A DNA stretch of 64,000 bases from the NCBI GenBank assembly GCA_037176885.1, contig JAWWNJ010000025.1:1178001-1242000 (forward strand), written 5' to 3'. The notes beneath the pieces are model-generated. The model did no database searches, was not told the DNA's origin, and saw nothing but the letters and a program-made list of their open reading frames with translations. Numbering within the stretch: position 1 is the first letter of the stretch; every line of letters begins with the position of its first letter. Shown one piece after another: positions 42,355 to 53,259 of the stretch. This stretch comes from Favolaschia claudopus (lineage: Eukaryota; Basidiomycota; Agaricomycetes; Agaricales; Mycenaceae). A program made the translations under genes and the position numbers.

Positions 42355-45300
42355 CTATACCGCTTTGCACACTGATTTGTGCTCTCTCCAATGCGCCAAC
42401 TGGCATACCTTCCCGCAGTACTGTACCACCTTGCATCGACCGCATTTGAGGAGCTTCGCCTGCTTGATGTATCCAGGCTTGTCACACGCCGCACAAACAT
42501 CTTTGTCCAAGCGTTCCTTCACCGTCTCCAGATAGGGTAGGGCAAAAAGCGGCGAAATTGCGACCCTTGTCATGAGCGGGGCGAACGGTGTCCACAACAC
42601 GTCTTGAAGTATTGCGCCGAGCCCTACACCTGCACCGCAATCACAAAGAGGGTTCTCGAAGATGTCCTTCGAGACAGGCATTCCGAAAATCCCGTACTTA
42701 CACGTCTTCTTGTGCGACCATGTGCGGCAACGTTCGGCGAATGCTACGAGCAGATGTTTCCAAGCACCTACTTCTTTCCCGACAGTGATGATATCTTCGG
42801 CGTCTAGTTCGGATAACAAGGCCACGATATACGGTCCTCGCGGCCCTTTGACCAAGTCCTTGGTAAGGGTAAGCACGCAAGCGTCCATGACATAGGTGTG
42901 TGAAGCTGCATCCACGCGTATCCCATTGACATAGAGCACAGTGTACATGCCTCCATTTTCCGGATCGGAAAAGATAAAAGGACGCGGTTTGGTTGTGGGA
43001 TCGACAAAGTGGCCGAACAGCTGCAGAATGGTGTGCTTGACGAGGGCAAGAGGATTTTCCGACAGGCTTTCAACTCCCAATGCATGCTCACGATCGGACA
43101 TGGCCAGGAAGCAGTTGAAATTAATCATTGGATGCTGTTGACTCTGGATATCTCCCGGCAAGAGTGCAAGTGAGTCTAAATTGAGCCGGTGGATACCCCA
43201 CACAATGGGATACTGATTTTGGACGACAGCAGTCGTGAACGACAAATTAGCCGAAGCTAGAAGAGGGCGAACGGGGACCTCAAGCTGACCACGGCCTCAG
43301 CGACGATACATTGAACGATTACAGCACAGCACTGACCTCAATCCAACCCGACGTCCGTGCAATCTTGACCTTTGTCTTGCTGCCGTCGATTGGGAATGGG
43401 TAGACCAGATCTTTTTCTCTACCACCAATCTGAACTCGGATGGCGCAGGGTGACATTTGTACGTGACTGACGCCGACACCTTTGAGGCTGATCTGTGGCA
43501 CCCACCGCGCAGACATGCTCGATATACGACAATCGTCGTCGAGAGTCACAGACACCGATGAAACATCTTGCTTTGGGCTCGATATCGGCAGAATGCGACC
43601 GGGCATGTCTGTGATATGAACGTGAGCGGTGTCCATAATGTTGGTGGTGTACAGCTGCAGCTGCAGTCCCAAGTTCCTGGCGAACCCTGCAGAAGTCGAC
43701 GGAGTGGGATGAAGGCCGAGCGAGATGCGCATGTATCTCGGTTCGTCAACAAGGAGGTTGAAAGTGGGGAGAGAAACTGAGACGATGAGCGGGGCCGTTC
43801 CCGACCAACCTTTTGGATCTTCTGTGATGTCTACTCGAGTGTCATTTCCGGTCCCATGCACGGAGACGGTCCCCAGCACAGCTCGGATGGAAGAGAAAAT
43901 ATTCGTGAATGTGCGACCTTGCAACTCGCATTGAAACATGGGTGAACCCCTCCGTCGCGCCTCAAGTATGCGTATCTTTTCCCTCGGAACGACGAGCACA
44001 AGCGACACGACGGACGGCACCTTCTTCCATTCTCTGAATAGGCTGTGATTCCGACTGATCGGTGGGGGTTTGCTCAGTATATCAACCTCATACACGCCTC
44101 GAAGAAGAAGCTGGCAGCAGAACTCTTGGTAGTTATTCGAGCCCATGAGCAGAGTACGGTCCTTGTGTAGCCGATCGAAAATGTGATGCATAACGGCTGA
44201 CCAATCTGACCGAATCCTGGACTTGACAACTCCCAGCAAAGCAGCAAACGTCGCGCGGTGATAATGGAATATGTCAAGTCCAGGTTCAGATCTAGACATC
44301 ATCTTTGCCATATCCTCGTCTGCGAACATCTGTTCGTATATCCCAAACAATAGATTGGCCAATGCGCGGGCGTCAGAAAAAGACGGAGTTATGTCACTCT
44401 GAGTGTCGGTCAGGTATGGGCATTTCCATGAGATCCTTTCGCGATATGAGGCAGAGTCCAAGATCTCGTGGGTCTTGGTGGAAGATGTGAATTGGGAGAC
44501 ACATCCGACAGGTGCGACACCTAGAAGGATACTAATAGCGGAGATGTCGGCGCATAGGAGCTTTGGGAGATTCGAAGGCTTGGTTTTGCCTTCATCTTTG
44601 TCGATCAACAGCGAAGTGTGCAGAACTGAGGAAGGGCGGCGGGCAAGCAAGGGAACTGCAGTGATTAACACGTTCAGCACTCCAACATGGTCAGCAATGT
44701 TCGATGTCTCGATCGTGTCAAAACCAGTGGTGGCCGTCGACGCATCAAAGTCGCCGTCCAGAAGCAACTCCATTACGCTCCAAGGAGAGACATAAGACTG
44801 GACATTTGAGCCACCTTTCAGATGGCTGAGCTTTTGACACAATGCAAGCGCGTCGCCCGCGAGCAGCTGGATGGTGACCGGCAGTTGAGAAACTGTTTTC
44901 TTGAAATTAAGACACCACTGCTCAAACTGAGATTGCGCGCACGACACCAAGTCGTCGACAATTGTTCCATCTCCTGACGCGCAATGAACCACTGCCGAAG
45001 CTAGGTGGAAACCCTGCAGCGGGTACGTTCCGTAGTGGAGCGAGCACTGGTCTCCGACCAAGGAAGGCGTGGAAGAGTTAGAATGAATGAATGTCGGATT
45101 GACCAGTGTTGCAGCGGCGACTTCTGCTGATGAAACATAGACGATTCCTGTTTTCCAATAGTGATGGAAATGCACGGTCGTGATCGGAAGAATTTTCGTC
45201 GAGAGCAAGCCGGAAGAGCTGGAAGTATCGTGAATGAGTTTGTGGTCACGACGAGCCTCCCACTCGCGGGTAAAGCAAGAAAACAGCTGGGTGTGTTTGG

Positions 45301-45892
45301 CATCGGAAAAGCCTTCACTCTGAGCGTATAAGCCCAGGTGATTGTGCACCTGAGACAGCGTGTATCTGCTACAGAATTTGAGGAATTTAGAGTAGGGGGA
45401 CTGGTGCCAGGACTCGAGATCCTTCGTGAGAACGACGAGATTTTTGCACTGCGAGATGAGGAGTGCGAAAGACGCTTTGTCGAGTTTGATATGATAGAAT
45501 ATATTCCATACGCGCTTGTTTGGATGGTTGTCGTAGATGAGCGAGAACAGTAAGACGTTACGAGCTGCAGGGGAAGATGAGCACGATGTAAATTCATTCT
45601 TCCTGGACGTACCGAGAACGGCTGGTTCGATGTCACAGCATACGAAATCGAGGGTAGGTCGGTCTGGTGGGCCATGAACAATTACTCACATTGCGAATAC
45701 GTAGTACAACTTTCGTTACTCACGAATGGGAGAATCGACGTGAAGCGTGTACAAGATGTTGCGAGGATCCCCGCAGCCAAGTGAGAGCACGGAGGCTGGG
45801 CTCTCTGGAGGCAGATTGTCGGTCAGGCAAACAGGCGAGCTGTTACCGATAGGATAGAAAAACGAGCGCGGCCAAAGCAGAGGATGGGACAT
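42355..45892 (-). CDS. Large DUF4470/MYND zinc-finger protein
   Basis: Four exons from ATG 45892; the third exon is about 2.2 kb and the last joins after an intron ending at 43290. Total is about 1,100 residues. The N-terminus PASVLSLGCGDPRNILYTLH and RPTLDFVCCDIEPAVLARNV are the DUF4470 signature. The last 45 residues form a MYND zinc finger (VCAACDKPGYIKQAKLLKC, then GRCKVVQYCGKVCQLAHWRE, then HKSVC) with the full Cys/His set. The middle is poorly conserved. This architecture is common and often multicopy in Agaricomycetes; function is not established. MYND fingers bind proline-rich partners, so a regulatory or scaffold role is possible. Bases 43319-43345 hold a donor that shortens an otherwise open frame; the splice restores VPVRPLLASANLSFTT. 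Confidence 0.85.
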
Positions 45893-46645
45893 GGTAGACA
45901 AAGAGAGACCTTAGAGACCAAAGACATGAGGTCGCCGTATCCCAGGCCTTTGTGCATTGGCGCGCGCGCGTCTATAATTCAGTTATGCTTTCAGGGTCGA
46001 CCATAGCAGGAGGCGTCATGGTCAGGGTTGCGAGCACGGTTTCAGGCGCGATGACGGGATGCCGAAGGCAACCACGATGTAGTTATCGAGGAATAAGATC
46101 GCGCATGGAAACCCTGGTTGGAATGCTTTCGCCAAGTGGAAGAGGAAGAACGAAAGAGGTATCAAACTTGCCGAATCAAGACAGCAATCAAAACTCACAG
46201 CTGGTCTTTTTTTCTTTCTCTTTAATCGTTCACTGTAAATGATGCATCAGGGTCTGCAAAGCTCAGTGCATCCATAAGATAAGTGGGGGATTTCAATCGC
46301 CAGGAGAAGAACCAGGAGGAAATGCCGTTACGCGCCTTTATGGGTGGTCGTTAGCCTACTCCACTTTTTGAGTGGCACCTTGACATATGCATGGGCCAAT
46401 CGTCCCACAAGGCGTCTTCATTTTGGAAAATTTGCAGTACCTTGTTCTGATTCTCGAGCAAGTCCCGAACATTAAGTTCCTTAGCAAATAATTCGAATTG
46501 GTGAGCATCTGATAGTTTGAGGGTCTTGACCCAACGATTTTGAATCTCAGCCAAGTCTTGCCAACTCGGAGTCATTGAAGCACGCAAAATCTCAATGAGG
46601 GAAGGACACCAGGTTCCCAAAGGATTTTAGATCGTCAAGAGTACA
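45893..46645. other. Intergenic; one short minus-strand frame of unknown nature
   Basis: Between the MYND gene start and the RPS22 stop. A 89-codon minus-strand frame at 46620-46351 has plausible protein composition (for example WQDLAEIQNRWVKTLKLSDA) but no recognisable family and no upstream exon, so I do not call it a gene. The 45900-46200 segment shows no feature. Confidence 0.4.
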
Positions 46646-47400
46646 TTAGTAGACGTAGCCCAATAGCTTTCCACCGACGTTCTTGCGCCTGGCCTCCTCG
46701 TGGTCCAGAATACCGCTGGAGGTGGTCTGCAATCAATGCGTCAGCCACAGCACGACATATAGAAAAACGAGGAAACCCACCATGATGATAATCCCGAAAC
46801 CACGAGCGGGGAGCAGCAAGTTGACCCAGCTCTCGATCTGGGTGTGCTGGACGTTGAAGCGGGGAGAGATGACGCCGCATTTGTTGAGGCGCCCATTGAG
46901 CTGGATGACAATCTTGCCCGAACGATGGTCGTCGATGATTTCGAATTCGTTGATGTAACCTTTTTCCACGAGGTTAGCACGAGTTTGAAGAGAGCAAAGC
47001 CAACGGGGAAGAATAGAGACGAAAAAATGTGTGCCCATCTGTGAGCCCACAGCCTGGGGGAAAGCAAAGGTGTGGGTTGTTTGGTATCCGGGAACTGGAA
47101 TATGATGTTCCGAAGCGTTAAAACGAATAACGGGTAGAAGCAAGACCCACGTCAGCCGTAGTTATCACTCCGGGAGCAACGAGAGAGAAATAGACGACAA
47201 TGCATAAGAGAGACTAACCGTGGCGCTGCATGACAGACAAGAACTTTACAACAACTTTTGAGGAAGGCCGGATGAGGACCTGACGCTTGCCGCGACGCTC
47301 GGCATTGACGATGTTGTTGAGGCAGTCGTTCTAGTGGACCATTAACGCAGAATATTGCGGCAAGGACGAAGGAACGTACTAGGACGGAGACGCGGACCAT
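46646..47400 (-). CDS. RPS22: 40S ribosomal protein uS8 (Rps22/RPS15A)
   Basis: Four exons, 47400-47380, 47330-47219, 46959-46781 and 46726-46646, give exactly 130 residues, the standard length. Sequence landmarks: [75 protein letters not shown], and the C-terminal [20 protein letters not shown] with LLGYVY. uS8 binds the central domain of 18S rRNA in the small subunit. The first exon is only 21 nt. The gene is head to head with RPS17, 270 bp apart, suggesting shared ribosomal-protein gene regulation. Confidence 0.97.
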
Positions 47401-47670
47401 TTTTTTGCTAGTTAGTAGTCGATAAACCCAAGAATGAGTGTCGTGCTATGGAGAGCGCGAGTCAAACGGGCTGTCGGAGGAGAGGAATGAGAAAGAGACG
47501 AGGGCCAGAGAGCTGGGGAGAGCTGGGGCAGTCGTATTTACCTTGAAGGTGGAGGACGGAAGGAAACAACCAAAGATTCTGGGATTTTGGCTTTGTTTGT
47601 GTTAGTCCCCCAGCCAGCTGTCTAGTTCCCACACTCGTCGTCCTCCAGCCAATTAACTCTTTGCTTCAAG
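47401..47670. promoter_or_regulatory. Bidirectional ribosomal protein promoter region (RPS22/RPS17)
   Basis: 270 bp between divergent start codons. It includes pyrimidine-rich stretches near both genes, as usual for growth-regulated ribosomal protein genes. No specific operator could be assigned. Confidence 0.55.
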
Positions 47671-48350
47671 ATGGCATGTATCTCCTCATCGTTGCTCGCG
47701 GTCTTGGCCTCATATTCTCTCTTATATAGGGTCGCGTCCGTACCAAAACCACCAAGCGTGCCTCCCGTGTTCTCATTGAAAAATAGTCTGTGTGATTCCG
47801 CATACAGACACCACATTTCTTGCTCATATATCACCTATTCACTAGCTACCCCCGCCTCACCCTCGACTTCCACACCAACAAGCGTATCATCGATGAAGTC
47901 GTCAGTAGCTTTGTGGAAAACTTCCCTTTTTGCGTAGCTCAAAGTGGTTGCAGGCTGTAGTACCTTCGAAGCGCCTCCGCAACAAAATCTCCGGCTTCAC
48001 CACCCATCTTATGCGGCGTATTCAGAAGGGCCCCGTTCGCGGCATCTCCTTCAAGCTGCAGGAAGAAGAGAGAGAACGCAAGGACAACTACGTCCCCGAA
48101 GTTTCTGCTCTTGATACCTCGGCATCCGGAGGATTGGAGATCGACCCCGACACCAAGGTCTGTCCCTTCAAGTGGCGCTAATTGTCTCTTGGAATTCGCC
48201 TGAATGCATGTATCTTAGGCTCTCCTCACGGCCCTCAACTTCGATTCGATTCCCGTCCAGGTTGTTGTCCCTATGACTGCTCAACCCGAGCGCGGACCCG
48301 GTGGCCCCAGGCGGGAGAGGCGGAACGTTCCGGGCGCTGCTCCCCGGTAA
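47671..48350 (+). CDS. RPS17: 40S ribosomal protein eS17 (Rps17)
   Basis: Five exons: 47671-47673 (ATG only), 47730-47785, 47846-47900, 47954-48157 and 48219-48350; 149 residues. The protein begins [20 protein letters not shown], continues [58 protein letters not shown] and ends with a Gly/Arg tail ([19 protein letters not shown]). eS17 sits at the head of the 40S subunit. The first intron lies directly after the start codon, as in yeast RPS17 genes, but its donor reads GCATGT instead of GTATGT, so it is a probable GC-AG intron. All other introns are GT-AG. Confidence 0.95.
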
Positions 48351-48660
48351 ACGTATCCTTCTATCTGCACGAGTCTTGTCGAGGCATTGAAGTATGGTAC
48401 ATGTCTTTACGCGCCAAAAATCATTATGCTATGCCATATCTTCTTGCCAGATATTCAGACCTTTATTCCTACACCCAGCCTACACCCGACCTTCCTTCGC
48501 TCTAGTTCTGCACTGACAGGGTCGTCCAGCCTCTAAAGCACTCAGATTTTTTGTCTTCGGAGTATCGGCCGATTATTCAGGAAATCTTATAAGATAAGAT
48601 CACCGAGAACCTTCCTTTGTCCTCAACCTTCTCAGAAGGCTCGACCTCGTCGTTTGCACG

Positions 48661-50054
48661 ATGTCGGAAACAACCGCCATTCCTGCGGAACCTACTCCCA
48701 CCGCAGCTGCAGCTGCTCCTACTCCTGCACCCGTCCCAACCCCCACGGCCGCCCCGTCATCTGTAGCCGCTGAGATGCCCGCTAAAGATAGTCCTGCACC
48801 TCCCCAGCCCGGAGCGACGCCTAGCGTCCCGGAACCAACGAAAGAAGCAGCTCCGGCCGCCACCAGCACCCCGGCTGCATCCGAGAAGCCCGAGCCTCAG
48901 AATGCTCTCACCGAGAAATTTACGGGATATGAATGGAAAGCTTTGACTGAATTCAGGGTATACTAGCCACCTTTACGATCTCGACGCGTTCATGCTGACT
49001 GAATTATGCAGAAACTGGTTCCCGAGTCTCTCGGTAAAGCCTACAGTGAGAAGACCGACGCCAAGACCACTGCCATTACTCTTTGGGGCGTGCGGATAGA
49101 CCCCAACAACCTCGTCGATGCGCGTACTAGCGTTGTGCTCATGAAATTTCTCCGTGCGAGGTAATGCTTCACTTCCCTATGTATGATATAGCAATGAAAT
49201 GGTTTGTTCTATGGCATAGAAATCTCAATCCCACTGCGGCTGCGGAAATGTTCGTGGCTACCCTCCGCTGGCGCGACGAGTTCAAGGTCGATGATGCGCT
49301 CAAAGAGGAGTTCCCGCAAGATGTGTTCGGAAGTCTCGGGCATATCTACGGCAGGGACAAGGAGGGTCGACCCGTGGTGTAAGTCGATGTTTCCTTCCAG
49401 TTGCTACCCTCAAATTGATTCGAAACTTCAAGATACAATGTCTATGGAGGCAACTCAGATTTGGACGCTGTCTTCGGGGATGTCGACCGTTTCCTGCGAT
49501 GGCGTGTAGCATTCATGGAGGTAACATCCGGGCTTGCTTGTCCTCTTGGTCTTGAAATAATTCCCTCAGAAATCCATTGCGTTATTGGACTTCGCGAATG
49601 TCGATCAGACAATCCAGGTCCATGGTAAGTTTTCCGTTTATTTTTCTCCAAGTCAACAATCTCAGCTCACATTTGCGTACAGACTATGAGGGTGTGAGCA
49701 TGTCGAGCCGGACACCCGCGTCCAAGGCTGCGGCTTCACAAGCTAGCGCCATATTCTCCAACCACTACCCTGAGCTCCTGGTAAGTCTCAGCAAATCTAC
49801 TGTCCATTTAAGCATCTCTCACGGAGGCGTCTCTCTAGTACAAGAAGTTTTTCGTGAACGTCCCCGGCTACATGTCATGGCTCTTCTGGATCTTCAAGAC
49901 CATTCTTCCCGCCGCGACATTTGCGAAAATGAGTGTTATTGGCAGTGGCCCGCGCCCCATCGGAAAGGCGCTTCTGCCGTTTGTGGCGGCTGATGAGCTG
50001 CCTAAGAGGTATGGCGGGAGCGCCGCCGCTGAGGTGTTCGAGAAGAAGAAGTAG
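48661..50054 (+). CDS. SFH5: Sec14-like phosphatidylinositol transfer protein Sfh5
   Basis: About six exons (48661-48957, 49012-49160, 49220-49378 and later ones). An N-terminal low-complexity Ala/Pro/Thr region (residues 1-85) precedes the CRAL-TRIO N domain (LTEKFTGYEWKALTEFRKLV, ITLWGVRIDPN, SVVLMKFLRARNLNPTAAAE) and the lipid-binding domain (GRDKEGRPVVYNVYGGN, ALLDFANVDQTIQVHDYEGV, FSNHYPELLYKKFFVNVPGY, LFWIFKTILPAATFAKMSVI). It ends in EVFEKKK. The WGVRIDP and NVPGYMSWLF features are typical of Sfh5 rather than Sec14. Sfh5 proteins move lipids at membrane contact sites; some bind haem. A Tyr/His pair for haem cannot be confirmed by eye. Confidence 0.88.
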
Positions 50055-50374
50055 ATTGATGCGGTTGCGGTTGCGGCTATTTAATCGGACCTCACTATGC
50101 GACAATGAACTCACGATCATTCTAATTCATTTACTCAAGGATTTTTGCTTTTGTTTTTCGGATACTCTACAAACAATATGATGACCTCCGCTTTCAGATC
50201 TGCGTGTTCCTGTGAGAATGGTTTCCTGAAGGAAACACGGTCATGTGGTGAGTGGATCCTTCTCTCTCCCTGCCGTGGCGCGGCGGCAGCTTCTTTCCTG
50301 TGTTTGCGCTGGCAATCCTTCCGTTATCTTTGGGATTTAAATGACAGCCACCATATCTTGAACCACCACCCACG
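50055..50374. other. Intergenic between SFH5 and the peptidase gene
   Basis: Contains the SFH5 3' flank and the peptidase promoter. No additional gene seen. Confidence 0.5.
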
Positions 50375-52588
50375 ATGCTCAAGCCCTTCATCTCATGTCT
50401 TGCACTGCTGAACCTGGTGGCGGTAGCGGTATCTGCAACGAAGCAGAAGATAGCCAAAGCTCCTCGATTGGGACTCCAAGAACGCTTCGACGCCGATGCT
50501 GGTTCCAGTGGCCTTCCTAACAACCCTTTATTCATTGACGTTCGACTTTGCCTCCAGTGTTCCTCAGATGCTCCTGATCCTCGCTGTCCGATAGATGCCG
50601 CTGGACCATTTCAATTCAAGCGATCGGCGAACCTTTCCAAATCGTTATTGGGTGAATGATACTTACTATGAGCCAGGTGGACCTGTTTTTAGTGCGTCTT
50701 TTTGGGTTCCGCAATGGTGAATCGTTGCTAAAGTCACCCAATAGTCTTCGACTCGGGAGAACAAAACGCTGAACCGCTGCTTCCATACTACCTTCAAGTA
50801 AGGTTGAGTCCTTCTCCTATGCAATAATGGCCTCAATGGTATCGCAGGAGTTTCACGGCCTTTCAGCCGTTATGCGACTCGCGAAACGTTATCATGGTAT
50901 CGCTTTCTTGTGGGAGCACAGGTACTACGGCGACTCGCAACCATTTCCCGTCAATGTAATCACCCAACAAATCCATATGGCAGACCCACTTATTATTATT
51001 TGATGTACAGGCCAATACGACTGCCGCTCAGTGGGAGTATCTCAACACGGAACAAGCATTACAGGACGTCGTCTTCTTTGCGGAATCCTTTCCCAAGTCG
51101 TCGCATCAGGTATTGAACACTTCTTCCAGCCACCCAAGTGCTCTCCCGCTCCATCCTTCGGTTGCACCGTGGGTCTGGCTTGGCGGGTCGTATCCAGGAG
51201 TTCGAGGGGCTCTACTTCGGCAACGCAACCCTAAGACCATATACGCCGCTTGGGCATCTTCGGCGCCTGTCCAGGTGAATATGCATGTCACTAAGTTGCA
51301 ATGGTCATTGGCCTCAACCCTATGCAGGCAGAAGTGGACATGTCCAGCTATTATAAAGCCGCGGAACGCAGTCTCACCAGAAATTGTTCAGCGGATTGGG
51401 TGGCGGTCACAAAGTAATGTTTTGGGCTCCTGTCTAGCAAGATTCGGCTCATCGTGTATAGATTCGTTGACGATACACTCAATGGCACGAATGATACACT
51501 TAAAGTGGATCTCAAGTTTGATTTGCTCAAGGCAAGGCTCAGTGGTCCCGGCGGCAATACAACTGCGGCAGATGGCCTCACGAGACAGCGCGCAAACGCA
51601 ACTAGCAATGTCGATGCAGCTACGATTCTGATGGACCCTTTGGACTTTTATCAGGTATTTATTTAAGTATCTGCTGCGCTGAGTTGCAGAATACGCCTGA
51701 CCGTTATATTGTACCAGTACTACGGCTTCCAAGACTCGCTGCTTCCTTTCTGCAATCTTCTTGAAACCCAAAATTCAACAGCAGAGCCGTTTGAGGGTGG
51801 TATCGTTTCCTCATTAGGCATCGATGCTGCTTTCCAAGCGTTCGCGGTGGCACTTGCCGAGCTCGATTATGATTCCATTCCAAGCGAGGATGATCCAGTT
51901 CAAGATCGTTCGTGGATGAGACAGTATTGCTCGGAATATGGTGAGTGCTGTAGTTGTTTTCAGCTGCTCAGCGCTCACCAGTTACGCCGGTATCAGGGTT
52001 TTATCAGCGAGGGGATCCTCAGAATCCCTTGTCAATCGAGACTTCCTTCCTTTCACTTGATTTATTCCAGCAACAATGTAGCAGTACCTTCCCCGATTTG
52101 CCATCCTCTCCGCAAGTTCAGCTGATCAATAAATACGGCGGCTGGAACATGAAACCGTCAAATATAATGTGGGCGAACGGAGAATGTGAGTAGCATTCAA
52201 AAGGTGCAAAGAGCACTGTTGACATTCTTCAAGTCGACCCTTGGCGAACGATGGGACTTGCTTCGATAGAATCAAACTCTCCTCATCGTCAACCCACTGC
52301 ATCCGTGCCAGCGTAAGCCACATTGAAGATCGACACGGACAATTCTAATGAGATTGTATCCCCAGATGCAATACACCTCCGCCTGGAGACTCCTTCTTCG
52401 GCATGACCTACTCGCAAATGGTTCATGTGTCCGATATGCGCGTTCTTCTGGTCCCGGATTCGAATCATTCCGACTTCAAGACTGTCGGATTTTACAGTCC
52501 CGTTTCTCAGCAGCCATTCTATGCAGGGTTGGGCCTATTTCAGCTGGCACTCGACGAATGGCTGCCCTGTTTTCATAGTCGTACATAG
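50375..52588 (+). CDS. Secreted serine carboxypeptidase, family S28 (prolyl Xaa-peptidase type)
   Basis: Starts with a signal peptide ([20 protein letters not shown], cleavage expected after SA). Many short exons follow. Family S28 features: [30 protein letters not shown], then [14 protein letters not shown] with the nucleophile Ser in GGSYPG, NGEFDPWRTMG holding the likely catalytic Asp, and [10 protein letters not shown] the His. Several N-glycosylation sites (for example NGTN, NATS) support secretion. S28 enzymes cut peptides after proline and resemble human PRCP and fungal prolyl-endopeptidase-like enzymes; wood- and litter-decay fungi use them for protein nitrogen. A role in extracellular protein digestion is inferred. 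The exon limits between 50670 and 51300 were not all verified. Confidence 0.87.
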
Positions 52589-53259
52589 TGGGGTGTTTGT
52601 GTAAGTCCTGATGAAATTTTGCTTTTCAACTACACACTTTCGACTTTGAACCGCAGAGAGGCGTCATGGAAGCCGACGGTATAGGCGGAAATTTCATGTG
52701 CCAGAAATGTATGGTGTATTCCGGTCGCGCCGAAGACTCGATGACAGTTGGCGATTCCGTCGTCGAGTTTGTTTCAGATCCGTCTCCGCCTCTTGGCCTA
52801 TGATAGGGAAGTTTGTTTGAGCAATGACCAACACAGACACATAGAGCCCAAGAGTCTAGACCTCATTCGACAAGGATGTTGCGGTGTTCTTGAATCAAGA
52901 GCTCTCGAAGCAAGGAACAAATTAGAAGGCGGAAGACGCTTCTATGCAAATCCGGGCTCGAGGTCTGAGTTTTTGAAATGTAGTGGACGACACGGGAGAC
53001 CAGAGTGGTTTCCAAGACGTTGAGACAGAAAACGTGAAATTGATCGGTTTTGAAGTGAAGTAGTTGCCTTGTAGACTAGCAATTTGAGTTGTAGGATAGA
53101 GTTTTTGCGAATAGAAGGAAGCGAAGATGAAGGGACTCAGGAAGAAGAGTCAGAGCTGTGACATGTGTTTTATACTTATACCGGCGTCTGAAATTGGTTA
53201 GCCTGTGCACTGTCGCCTATAAGGTCCTCATTACACCCTCCTTCTCCTCTCCCTCCACC
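52589..53259. other. Intergenic, no gene seen
   Basis: The 3' flank of the S28 gene and upstream DNA of the Lon gene. A 91-codon frame (52748-53020) shows no recognisable feature. An in-frame upstream ATG at 53158 precedes the chosen Lon start but has a poorer context. Confidence 0.5.

Noticed and set aside
43290..43345. Ending the upper reading frame of the MYND gene at 43319 as a separate gene
   Set aside because: A GT donor and an acceptor (both in phase 0) join it to the MYND-containing frame, matching the known DUF4470-MYND architecture.
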